Shown piece by piece: positions 23,774 through 33,995 of a stretch of 64,000 bases of DNA. A program made the position numbers and the translations under genes. The number at the start of each line of letters is the position of its first letter. Within the stretch, counting starts at the first letter, position 1. This DNA is from JBCCGI01 sp039029355. GTDB lineage: Bacteria; Planctomycetota; UBA1135; GCA-002686595. A model generated the notes under the pieces. The model was not told the origin of the DNA. It was given only the letters and a program-made list of their open reading frames with translations, and did not search any database. The stretch covers positions 5,553 to 69,552 of the forward strand of contig JBCCGI010000039.1 in assembly GCA_039029355.1 (NCBI GenBank), read 5' to 3'.

Positions 23774-25342
23774 GTGAGCCCGCGCGCGGCGTGGCTCGGC
23801 GGGCTCTTGGCCGTGCTGCTGGCGGGCCCCTTCGGGCGCCCGGCCCCGGCCGCCGGCGTCGGTGTTGACCCGGTCCAGGCCCTGCGGGTGTGGGTGCAGC
23901 GCCTCGACCGCTTCCGCAGCGACTTCGACGTCGAGAGCGAGAGCAAGCTGCGCGAGCTGCTCGACGAGGTGCGGCTGGTGCGGCTGGGCGCGCCGGAGCG
24001 CGCGCGCGAGTGCGACGTTGCGCTGCTGGAGACCGCCGCGCACCGCTGGCGGGCGCGGCCCGAGCGTGCGCGCATGCGCGACCTGAAGCCGGGGATGGAC
24101 CGCGAGGTGCTCGTCAGCCTCCTGGCGATCCAGCGCCTCGAGCGCCTGCTCGACGGCGGGTACGGCGACGAGCTCGCGCGCTGGCTGGGGCTGGAGGTGC
24201 TCGGCCGGCCCGACCTCTATCCGCTGGAGCAGCGCGTAGCCGCCGCCGACCTCTTCCACGGGCGCTTCCACCCCGACACCCAGTCGGTGCTGTTCGCCAC
24301 GGCCCGGGCCGAGGAGCCGCTGCTGCGGGAGACCGCCTTCCGCTCGCTCTCCGGGTGGGAGGATGCCGCGGTGCACCTCTTCGTGCTGGAGGCCCTGGAG
24401 CGCGAGCGCGTGTCGCTTCCCATCGCCCTCGCGCACCTGGAGGCCACCCGCGAGCACCTGGGCCCCCAGGCCCTGGACCGGCTGCGGGCCTACGGCTCGC
24501 GCCTGCTGGTGGCCAGCGACTGGCGCGACGCGATCCGCGCCCTGCGGCTGATGCCGATCCTCGACGTGGCGCGCTCGGCGCCGCTCCTGATCGAGGCCCT
24601 GGCGATCTGGACCCGGCGGCTGGAGGACGGCAGCGGCACGCTGCGCGTGCAGCACGAGGTGCTGCGCGAGCTGAAGCGCATCTCCGGGCGCTCGATCGGG
24701 GCCCACCCCGACCGCTGGAACCTGTGGTGGAAGGCGGTCCAGGAGGGCCGCGTGGAGGCGCTGGAGGGCGACGGCGCGCGCGCGGTCACCGCGGCGACCT
24801 TCTTCGGGCTGCGGCCGGTGAGCGACCGGGTGCTGTTCGTGGTCGACCGCTCCGGGAGCATGGCCTCGGGCTTCGGCACGACGGGCCGCACGCGCTATGA
24901 AGAGGCCGTGGACCAGCTGGTGGGCTTCACCGAGGGGCTCGGAGACGACGGGCGCTTCGGTGTCACGCTCTTCCACAGCGGCGCGACGCGCTGGCGCTCC
25001 AAGCTGGCCGACGCCAACCAGGCCAACCGCAAGGCCGCGCGCCGCTGGCTCGCGGCGCGGACGCCCGAGGGCGGCACCGAGCTGTACCAGGGCCTCGCTA
25101 CGGCCCTCCAGCTCGACCGCAAGGGTCGCGTGGACACCACGCGGCTGGCGGCCGACACGGTCATCGTGCTGTGCGACGGGCGCACGGCCGAGGGCCCCGG
25201 GTGGGTCGACGGCTGGCTGGAGAGCGTGAACGACGAGGCCCAGCTCGTGTTCTACTGCGTCGAAATCGGACGGGGCGGAGACGGGACGCTTCAGAGGCTC
25301 GCAAACGGGACGGGCGGCGACTACATCCGTATCGACGGCTAG
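23774..25342 (+). CDS. Secreted von Willebrand factor A-domain protein
   Basis: The protein is 522 aa from GTG 23774. The frame is open further upstream, but the signal peptide VSPRAAWLGGLLAVLLAGPFGRPAPAAG starts here. Residues about 30-330 are helical, with HEAT-like character (LARWLGLEVLGRPDLYPLEQRVAAADL and similar). The VWA domain occupies the C-terminal ~190 residues. Its MIDAS motif is VLFVVDRSGSMASGF (DxSxS), with the further metal-site Thr in TPEGGTELYQGL and Asp in VIVLCDGRTAEG. It is predicted to bind a divalent metal and a protein partner outside the cytoplasm. The next gene, nuoA, starts 175 nt away and has its own promoter region. Confidence 0.8.
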   Translation: MSPRAAWLGGLLAVLLAGPFGRPAPAAGVGVDPVQALRVWVQRLDRFRSDFDVESESKLRELLDEVRLVRLGAPERARECDVALLETAAHRWRARPERARMRDLKPGMDREVLVSLLAIQRLERLLDGGYGDELARWLGLEVLGRPDLYPLEQRVAAADLFHGRFHPDTQSVLFATARAEEPLLRETAFRSLSGWEDAAVHLFVLEALERERVSLPIALAHLEATREHLGPQALDRLRAYGSRLLVASDWRDAIRALRLMPILDVARSAPLLIEALAIWTRRLEDGSGTLRVQHEVLRELKRISGRSIGAHPDRWNLWWKAVQEGRVEALEGDGARAVTAATFFGLRPVSDRVLFVVDRSGSMASGFGTTGRTRYEEAVDQLVGFTEGLGDDGRFGVTLFHSGATRWRSKLADANQANRKAARRWLAARTPEGGTELYQGLATALQLDRKGRVDTTRLAADTVIVLCDGRTAEGPGWVDGWLESVNDEAQLVFYCVEIGRGGDGTLQRLANGTGGDYIRIDG

Positions 25343-25378
25343 TTCCCCCTAGCGCAGACCCGGGTTCCTCCCTCACGA

Positions 25379-25395
25379 TAACCGCCGCGCGGTTA
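25379..25395. promoter_or_regulatory. Perfect inverted repeat upstream of the nuo operon
   Basis: TAACCGC-CGC-GCGGTTA is a perfect 7-bp palindrome with a 3-nt centre, lying between the VWA stop and the nuo -10-like box. It could be an operator for nuo or a short terminator for the VWA gene; the absence of a T-run favours an operator. A second hairpin, CGGACC/GGTCCG with a 6-nt loop, lies at 25459-25476 in the presumed nuo leader. Confidence 0.35.
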
Positions 25396-25433
25396 AAGGA
25401 GGGGACGCGCTTTTTCCCCCCCTAGGCCCCCGC

Positions 25434-25439
25434 TAAACT
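25434..25439 (+). promoter_or_regulatory. Candidate nuo operon -10 box (TAAACT)
   Basis: TAAACT lies about 78 nt before the nuoA ATG in the only gap upstream of the 14-gene operon. A transcript starting near 25446 would have a leader of about 70 nt containing the hairpin at 25459-25476. No clear -35 was found. Confidence 0.35.
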
Positions 25440-25517
25440 CTCCGCCCCGGTTCCGCGCCGGACCCGCGTAGGTCCGCGAGAAACGCCGAGCCGAGCCCCG
25501 CGATCATCGCACCCCCG

Positions 25518-25879
25518 ATGCTCACCCAGTACGCCCCCATCCTCATCCTCCTCGGACTCGTCTTGGGGTTCGCCGTGGCCAACATCGGCCTGAGCGAGCT
25601 GCTCGGCAAGAAGCGCACCGGCGTCAGCAAAGGCGCCGCCTACGAGTGCGGCATGGGCGCGATCGGCAACGCGCGCCTGCGCCTCTCCATCCATTTCTAT
25701 CTGGTGGCGGTGCTGTTCATCCTGTTCGACGTCGAGTCGCTGCTCCTGGTGCCGTGGGCCGTGTCGGCCCGCAGCCTGGCCGAAGCGGGCGTCGGCGGCG
25801 TCGTCTTCGCCGAGGTGCTCGGCTTCGTGGCGGTGCTCGGGGTGGGGCTCGCCTACGTTTGGCGCAAGGGAGGTCTCAC

Positions 25880-25892
<13 letters not shown>
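25518..25892 (+). CDS. nuoA: NADH-quinone oxidoreductase subunit A
   Basis: The protein is 124 aa with three membrane segments, the normal length. Family marks: the loop KGAAYECGMGAIGNARLRLSIHFYLVAVLFILFDVESLLLVPWA, where E-C-G and the acidic FDVE segment are conserved near the quinone site at the junction of the arms of complex I. First gene of a complete nuoA-N operon. It overlaps nuoB by 13 nt. Confidence 0.95.
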
Positions 25893-26526
<634 letters not shown>

Positions 26527-26530
<4 letters not shown>

Positions 26531-27057
26531 GCGCCCCCGCCGCGGCCGAGGCCACCTGGACGCGGATCGGAGAAGCGCTGGAGGGGATCGAGCATCGGAC
26601 CTCCACCTCCTCCGACGGCATGGCCTGCATTCACATCGGGCGCGACGTCGTGCACGACGCATTGGGCCGGCTCAAGACCGACGCGCACTTCGCCTCGGTG
26701 ACGCTGGTCACGGCGGTGGACCTGCACCCGGTCGAGCCGCGCTTCGAGGTGCAGTTCCAGCTGTGGTCGCTGAAGAGCGGCGACCGCGTGCGCGTGAAGG
26801 TCCGCGTTCCCGGCGACGACCCGACCTGCCCCAGCTGCGTCGACCTGTGGCCCGGGGCCTCGTTCTTCGAGCGCGAGTGCTTCGACATGTTCGGCGTCGT
26901 GTTCGAGGGGCACCCGGACCTGAAGCGGCTCCTGATGCCCGAGGGCTACGGGCACCACCCGCTCCGCAAGGAGTTCCCCCACCAGGGCATCGAGCCGGAC
27001 CGGCTGTACCGCAAGTGGGACGAAGAGCGGCGCTCGCAGTGGAAGGACGGCCAATGA
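26527..27057 (+). CDS. nuoC: NADH-quinone oxidoreductase subunit C
   Basis: The protein is 176 aa from GTG 26527 (GTGA overlap with nuoB). This is the 30-kDa peripheral-arm subunit. Conserved region: VRVPGDDPTCPSCVDLWPGASFFERECFDMFGVVFEGHPDLKRLLMPEGYGHHPLRKEFP. It is separate from nuoD, unlike the fused NuoCD of E. coli. Confidence 0.95.
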
Positions 27058-28283
27058 CCCAGACCTTCGAGTACTCCCGCCCCACGCCGGAAGACCTGGA
27101 CGACCCGATCCACGGCGAGCTGATGCAGCTCAACATGGGTCCCCAGCACCCGGCGACGCACGGCGTGCTGCGGCTCGCGATCGACCTCGACGGCGAGCGC
27201 ATGCAGCGCATCGAGCCCGACGTCGGCTACCTCCACCGCGGCAAGGAGAAGACGTGCGAGTCGCTGGGCTGGGCCAAGTTCCTGCCCCACACCGACCGCC
27301 TCGACTACGTCCAGCCGCTGATGAACAACACCGGCTACCTGATGGCTCTGGAGCAGCTCGCGGGGATCGAGATCCCGCAGCGCGCCCAGGACATCCGGGT
27401 GCTGTTGATGGAGGTCAGCCGCATCGCCGCGCACCTGATCTACCTCGGCACGACGTCGATCGACCTCGGCGCCGTCTCGATGTTCTTCAACACGTTCAAA
27501 GCGCGCGAGGAGATCTACACCATCCTCGACGCCTACACCGGGCACCGGATGAACAACTCGTACATCCGGCTCGGCGGGGTGTACGCCGACGTCGACTCCG
27601 AGGTCGAGGAGCAGCTGCACAGCTTCCTGACGGGCTTCCCGCAGGAGATCGACGGCTACGAGGCGATGCTCACCGGCAACCGCATCTGGTACGACCGCAA
27701 CCGCGACGTCGGCAAGATCACCGCCGAGGAAGCGCTGGCCTGGTCGCTGACCGGGCCGAACCTGCGCGGTGCGGGCGTCGAGCACGACCTGCGCAAGGCC
27801 GAGCCCTACTGCGGCTACGAGACCTACGAGTTCGACGTCCCGGTCGGCACGGTCGGCGACTGCTACGACCGCTACCTGGTGCGCGTCGAGGAGATGCGTC
27901 AGTCCGTGCGCATCGCGCTGCAGGCCCTCGAGCGCCTGCGCGACACGCGCGGCGCCGAGTTCCTGGCCGAGGATCGCCGCTACATCCTGCCGCCCAAGGG
28001 CAAGGTGCACACGTCGATGGAGGAGCTGATCTTCCAGTTCAAGGTCGTCACCGACCTGCGCCTGCCGAAGGGCGAGGCCTACCGCGGCATCGAGTCCAGC
28101 AAGGGCGAGCTCGGCTTCTTCGTCGTCTCCGACGGCACGAGCCTGCCGGTGCGCTGCCACATCCGCGCGCCCGGGCTCGTCAACGTTCAGGCCATTCCGG
28201 TGCTGGCGGAAGGGCGGCTCTTCTCCGACATGGTGGCCATCATCGGCAGCCTGGATTTCGTCATGGGCGAGGTGGATCGTTGA
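27054..28283 (+). CDS. nuoD: NADH-quinone oxidoreductase subunit D
   Basis: The protein is 409 aa from ATG 27054 (ATGA overlap). This is the 49-kDa quinone-site subunit. Signatures: LNMGPQHPATHGVLRLAIDLDGE, DVGYLHRGKEK, the quinone-site Tyr in the HTDRLDYVQPLMNN region, and the C-terminal IIGSLDFVMGEVDR. Full length. Confidence 0.96.
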   Translation: MTQTFEYSRPTPEDLDDPIHGELMQLNMGPQHPATHGVLRLAIDLDGERMQRIEPDVGYLHRGKEKTCESLGWAKFLPHTDRLDYVQPLMNNTGYLMALEQLAGIEIPQRAQDIRVLLMEVSRIAAHLIYLGTTSIDLGAVSMFFNTFKAREEIYTILDAYTGHRMNNSYIRLGGVYADVDSEVEEQLHSFLTGFPQEIDGYEAMLTGNRIWYDRNRDVGKITAEEALAWSLTGPNLRGAGVEHDLRKAEPYCGYETYEFDVPVGTVGDCYDRYLVRVEEMRQSVRIALQALERLRDTRGAEFLAEDRRYILPPKGKVHTSMEELIFQFKVVTDLRLPKGEAYRGIESSKGELGFFVVSDGTSLPVRCHIRAPGLVNVQAIPVLAEGRLFSDMVAIIGSLDFVMGEVDR

Positions 28284-28773
28284 GCGGGTCCGAGGAAACG
28301 ACGTCCGCCGTGCTGCCGGCGGAGCTCGTCGCCGAGTTCGACGAGCTGCTGAAGTGCTACCCCGAGCGCCAGGCGGCGCTCATCCCGATGCTGCACCGCT
28401 GCCAGGAAGAGCTCGGCGGCTGGATCCGCCCCGAGGTTCTAGAGGCGGTCGCCGACTACCTTTCGATGGAGCCGGTCGAGGTCTATGGGGTCGCCAGCTT
28501 CTACCCCATGTTCTTCCTGAAGCCGGTCGGCAAGCACGTCGTCGGCGTGTGCCACAACATCAGCTGCGAACTGCGCGGCGCGCGCGACATCCTGGCCAAG
28601 GCCTGCGAGGTCACCGGCGCGCACCCCGGCGGCACGTCGCCGGACGGACGCTTCACCGTCCTCGGCGTCGAGTGCCAGGGGACGTGCACGAACGCCCCCA
28701 TGTTCGATCTCGACGGCACGTACCACGAGCGGCTCACGCCCGACGACGTCGAGCGCATCCTCGGAGAGGTCGA

Positions 28774-28777
<4 letters not shown>
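28280..28777 (+). CDS. nuoE: NADH-quinone oxidoreductase subunit E
   Basis: The protein is 165 aa. The start is taken as TTG 28280, overlapping the nuoD stop (TTGA), since no ATG or GTG precedes the conserved domain. The [2Fe-2S] thioredoxin-like domain has its four cysteines in VCHNISCELRG (C-x4-C) and VECQGTCTNAPM (C-x3-C). It works with NuoF in the NADH-oxidising module. Confidence 0.94.
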
Positions 28778-30083
<1,306 letters not shown>

Positions 30084-30087
<4 letters not shown>

Positions 30088-31544
30088 CCAAGATCATCCT
30101 GAACGGGGTCGAGGTCGAAGCCGACCCGAAAAAGCCCCTGATCCACGCCTGCCACACCGAGGGCGTGGACGTGCCGATGTACTGCTACCACCCCGGGCTC
30201 ACGCCCGTGGGCTCGTGCCGCATCTGCCAGGTCGAGGTGACCCAGGGCAAGATGCCGCCGCGCGTCGTCGTGGCGTGCCGCACGCCGGTCGCCGAGGGCA
30301 TGATCGTGAACACCGAGGCCAAGGGCGCGCACGACGCGCGCCGCGAGTGCCTCGAGTTCCTGCTGAAGAACCACCCGCTCGACTGCCCGATCTGCGACAA
30401 GGCCGGCGAGTGCGACCTGCAGGACTTCTCCTTCGCCGAAGGGCAGGGCGAGGGCCGCTCGGTCGAGCCGCGGCGCAAGCTGGAGAAGCGCAAGAGCCTC
30501 GGCGACGTGATCGTGCTCGACGAGGAGCGCTGCATCCTCTGCAGCCGCTGCGTGCGCTTCTTCGAGGACGTCACGAAGAAGCCCCAGCTCACGGTCAGCG
30601 AGATGGGCGCGCGCTCGAAGATCTCGACCTTCATGGACCGGCCGCTGGAGGGCAACTACCAGGGCAACCTGGCGGACGTCTGCCCGGTCGGCGCGCTCAC
30701 GCTCAAGAAGTTCCGCTTTCAGGCGCGCGTCTGGAACCTGTCCAAGCACCTGTCGACCTGCGGCGAGTGCAGCCGCGGCTGCTCGATCTCGGTCGAGGTT
30801 CTGCGCCGCGGCGAGGTGAAGCGCATCCGCCCGCGCTACAACCCCGACGTCAACGAGTGGTGGATGTGCGACACGGGGCGCTTCTCGTTCGACCGCTACA
30901 ACGCCGAGGGACGCATCGAGGGCGGCGCCGTGCGCGACGCGCGCGGGCTGGTGGCGACCTCCGCCGCCGACGCGCTGGCGGCCGCGGCGGCGACGCTGCA
31001 GGTGCACGCGAGCCCGGTGATCGTCGTCTCGCCCTGGCTGACGGTCGAGGAGGGCGAGCTGGTAGCCCAGCTCGGCGAGCGGCTCGGCGTGAAGCCGCGC
31101 TTCGTCTCGCCGGAGGCCAACGAGCTCAAGGACGACCTGCTCCACACCGGCGACCCCTGCCCCAACCGGCGCGGGCTGACCGAGCTCGGCATCGAAGGGG
31201 TCTCCGCCGCCGACCTGTGCGCCGAGCTGGCGGACGCCGAGAGCGCGCTGCTGATCGGCGAGCGTATGGACGAGCTCCTGGGCGCGGAGGCGCTGGCGGA
31301 GCTCCCGTCCGCGCTGCGCCTGATCGCGATCGCGCCCCACCCCGTCCATAGCCCGGCCACGCTGGCGTGCATCGGCGCGCCGACGTGCGTCGAGCGCACC
31401 GGGACGTGGGTCAACGTCGACGGCCACCGCGGCCCGCTCGCCGCGGCGCGGCCGATGCCCGCCGGCGTCAGCACGCTGGTCGACACCATCGCGAGCCTGG
31501 CGGGGCGCGTCGCGTCCGCCTCCAGCCCCGAGGCCGCCGTCTGA
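30084..31544 (+). CDS. nuoG: NADH-quinone oxidoreductase subunit G (short form)
   Basis: The protein is 486 aa from GTG 30084 (GTGA overlap). The N-terminal [2Fe-2S] domain has Cys34, Cys45, Cys48 and Cys65. The His/Cys cluster site HPLDCPICDKAGECDLQ and the N4 site CILCSRCVRF with CPVGAL follow. An additional CGECSRGC plus a later Cys in WWMCDTGRF match the N7 cluster seen in some NuoG. The molybdopterin-like C-terminal half is much reduced, at about 220 residues, against the 700-900 aa total of many NuoG. A distal stop/start overlap with nuoH argues that the short form is genuine. Confidence 0.93.
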
Positions 31545-32554
31545 TGCCGATCGAGCTCCTCTGGATCCTCAAGGCTTCGCTGATCTACGGCGGCCTGCTG
31601 GGGACCGCCGCCGTCATGACCCTCGCCGAGCGCAAGATCTCGGCCTGGATCCAGTGGCGCATCGGCCCCAACCGCGTCGGTCCGTGGGGGCTCCTGCAGC
31701 CGCTCGCCGACGGCGTGAAGTTCATCTTCAAGGAAGAGGTCGTCCCCGACGGCGCCAACCCGGTGATGTTCCGCCTCGCGCCGATGCTCGCCGCCGTGCC
31801 GGCGATGCTCGCGGTAGCGGTGATCCCGTTCGCGGGCGACCTGACGATGTTCGGGCACGAGACGACGCTCTCGATCGCCGACGTCGACATCAGCGCGCTG
31901 TACGTCGTCGCCGTCGGCGGCCTCGGCGTGTACGGGGTCATCCTGGGCGGCTGGAGCAGCAACTCGAAGTACTCGCTGCTCGGCGGCCTGCGCGCCTCGG
32001 CCCAGATGGTCAGCTACGAGCTGTCGCTGATCCTCTGCATCCTGGCGGTCGTGGCGATGAGCGGCTCGCTCGACCTGCGGGTCATCGTCGCGGAGCAGTC
32101 CGGAAGCCTCTTCGCCTGGAACCTGTGGCGCCAGCCCCTGGCCTTCCTGCTGTTCGTCATCGCGACCTTTGCCGAAACCAACCGCCACCCGTTCGACTTC
32201 GCCGAGTGCGAGCCCGAGCTCGTCGGCGGCTTCCACACCGAGTACTCGTCGATGAAGTTCGCCCTGTTCTTCCTGGGCGAGTACTGCGCGATGGTGGTCA
32301 TGGCCTGCCTGACCACGACCTTCTTCCTCGGCGGCAGCGAGGTGCCCTTCTGGGAAGGCGCGCCGTGGTTCATCCAGCTTCCGTGCTTCCTGTCGAAGGC
32401 GGGCATCTTCCTGCTGCTGTTCCTGGTCGTACGCTGGACGCTTCCCCGCTTCCGCTTCGATCAGCTCATGGCGATCGGCTGGAAGGTCATGCTGCCCCTG
32501 GCTCTCTTCAACCTGTTCGTCACCGGCGGCCTCGTGTCGCTAGGGATCTACTAA
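31544..32554 (+). CDS. nuoH: NADH-quinone oxidoreductase subunit H
   Basis: The protein is 336 aa from ATG 31544 (TGATG overlap with nuoG), with about eight membrane helices. Signatures: AERKISAWIQWRIGPNRVGPWGLLQPLADGVKFIFKEE, and FAETNRHPFDFAECEPELVGGFHTEYSSMKF, which lines the quinone channel. Usual length. Confidence 0.96.
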   Translation: MPIELLWILKASLIYGGLLGTAAVMTLAERKISAWIQWRIGPNRVGPWGLLQPLADGVKFIFKEEVVPDGANPVMFRLAPMLAAVPAMLAVAVIPFAGDLTMFGHETTLSIADVDISALYVVAVGGLGVYGVILGGWSSNSKYSLLGGLRASAQMVSYELSLILCILAVVAMSGSLDLRVIVAEQSGSLFAWNLWRQPLAFLLFVIATFAETNRHPFDFAECEPELVGGFHTEYSSMKFALFFLGEYCAMVVMACLTTTFFLGGSEVPFWEGAPWFIQLPCFLSKAGIFLLLFLVVRWTLPRFRFDQLMAIGWKVMLPLALFNLFVTGGLVSLGIY

Positions 32555-32568
32555 GGCAGGCCCATCGA

Positions 32569-33090
32569 ATGGTCATCGTCAAGCGCAAGGAGCTGAGCCT
32601 CGCCGAACGGCTCTTCCTGCCCGAGATCGCGCGCGCGCTGTCGCACAGCGTGCGCGCCATCTTCAAGCGCAAGATCACGCGGCAGTACCCCGAAGAGGGC
32701 CTGCCCACCAACGAGGTGACGCGCGGCCAGCCCCGGCTGGTCGAAAAGGAGGACGGCGCGCTCGCCTGCGTGTCGTGCGGCCTGTGCGAGGCCGCGTGCC
32801 CCGCCTACGCGATCACCATCGACGGTCAGGAGACCGACCGGTTCATCGAGCGCGAGCCCGAGCGGTTCGAGATCGACATGCTCCGCTGCATCCTGTGCGG
32901 CTTCTGCGAGGAGGCGTGCCCGAAGGATGCGATCTTCATGAGCGACGAGCTCGAGCTGGCGGACTTCTCGCGCGCGGCGCTGAAGTACGACATCGACAAG
33001 CTCAAGCGTCCCCGTGCCGCGCTACAGAAGCGCATCGACTACGTCTACAGGATCAATGAACGGTGGCGGACCTCCTCTTCTACGTCCTAG
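32569..33090 (+). CDS. nuoI: NADH-quinone oxidoreductase subunit I
   Basis: The protein is 173 aa from ATG 32569, 14 nt after nuoH. Two [4Fe-4S] ferredoxin motifs carry clusters N6a and N6b: CVSCGLCEAACP and CILCGFCEEACP. The N-terminal amphipathic region (LFLPEIARALSHSVRAIFKRK) anchors it to the membrane arm. It overlaps nuoJ by 28 nt. Confidence 0.95.
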   Translation: MVIVKRKELSLAERLFLPEIARALSHSVRAIFKRKITRQYPEEGLPTNEVTRGQPRLVEKEDGALACVSCGLCEAACPAYAITIDGQETDRFIEREPERFEIDMLRCILCGFCEEACPKDAIFMSDELELADFSRAALKYDIDKLKRPRAALQKRIDYVYRINERWRTSSSTS

Positions 33091-33671
33091 CCGCGCTCGC
33101 CGTCGCCGCCGCCCTGGGCGTGGTGATGTCGCGCAACCCGCTCTTCAGCGTGCTCTCGCTCCTGGGCTCCTTCTTCTGCCTGGCGAGCATCTACCTCCTG
33201 GCGGGCTTTCAGTTCCTCGCGGCGACGCAGCTGCTGGTCTACGCCGGCGCGATCATGGTGCTGTTCCTGTTCGTCATCATGCTGCTGAACCTCGGTGACG
33301 AGACCCAGTATGTGGAGCGGCCCGAGAGCCTCGGCAAGCGGCGCGTCGCCATCGCGGGAGGCACCGCGGTCGCGCTGCTGCTGGTCGCGGTGTTCAGCGT
33401 GGGCCTGCGCCCGACCCAGGCGGCCGAGACCGCTTCGGCAGCGGACCCCGGCGCGACGTCGTTCGCGCCCACGCCGGTCTTCCAGGACGAGGCCATCGAC
33501 GACCTGGTCAAGGTCGGTGAGCTGCTCTTCAGCCGCTACGTGCTGGCCTTCGAGGCCGCCTCGCTGCTGCTGCTCGCGACGATGATCGCGGTGATCCTGC
33601 TGGCGAAGCGGCAGCGCGGCGACGTGCGCGAGGCCGCCGGCTGGCCCTGGCAAAAGGGAGTCGAGCAGTGA
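33063..33671 (+). CDS. nuoJ: NADH-quinone oxidoreductase subunit J
   Basis: The protein is 202 aa from GTG 33063, inside the 3' end of nuoI. It has five membrane helices. The conserved segment MSRNPLFSVLSLLGSFFCLASIYLLAG and LLVYAGAIMVLFLFVIMLLNL are the NuoJ signature (the pi-bulge helix). The region around residues 115-140 is a polar Ala/Thr/Asp insertion between helices. Confidence 0.94.
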   Translation: MADLLFYVLAALAVAAALGVVMSRNPLFSVLSLLGSFFCLASIYLLAGFQFLAATQLLVYAGAIMVLFLFVIMLLNLGDETQYVERPESLGKRRVAIAGGTAVALLLVAVFSVGLRPTQAAETASAADPGATSFAPTPVFQDEAIDDLVKVGELLFSRYVLAFEAASLLLLATMIAVILLAKRQRGDVREAAGWPWQKGVEQ

Positions 33672-33988
33672 GCGTCCCCACCGAACACCTCCTGGTCCTG
33701 GCCGCGCTGCTCTTCGCGATCGGCACGCTGGGCTTCCTGCTGCGGCGCAACGTGATCGTGGTCTTGGCCTCGATCGAGCTGATCCTGAACGCCGCCAACC
33801 TGACCTTTCTCGCGGGCAGCCGCCATCACTCCGCGCTCGGGGAGCTCAACCTCCACGGGCCGATCTTCGCGCTGTTCGTGATCCTCGTCGCCGCCGCCGA
33901 GGCGGCCGTCGGCCTGGCCCTCGTCATCGCGCTCTACCGGCTGAAGCAGACCGTGCGTCTCGACGCGGCCGGCGAGCTCAAGGGGTAG
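33668..33988 (+). CDS. nuoK: NADH-quinone oxidoreductase subunit K
   Basis: The protein is 106 aa from GTG 33668 (GTGA overlap), with three membrane helices. The conserved buried glutamates are in VVLASIELILNAANL and in LVAAAEAAVGLAL; both are proton-channel residues in this family. Normal length. Confidence 0.95.
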   Translation: MSVPTEHLLVLAALLFAIGTLGFLLRRNVIVVLASIELILNAANLTFLAGSRHHSALGELNLHGPIFALFVILVAAAEAAVGLALVIALYRLKQTVRLDAAGELKG

Positions 33989-33995
33989 CCCAAGA

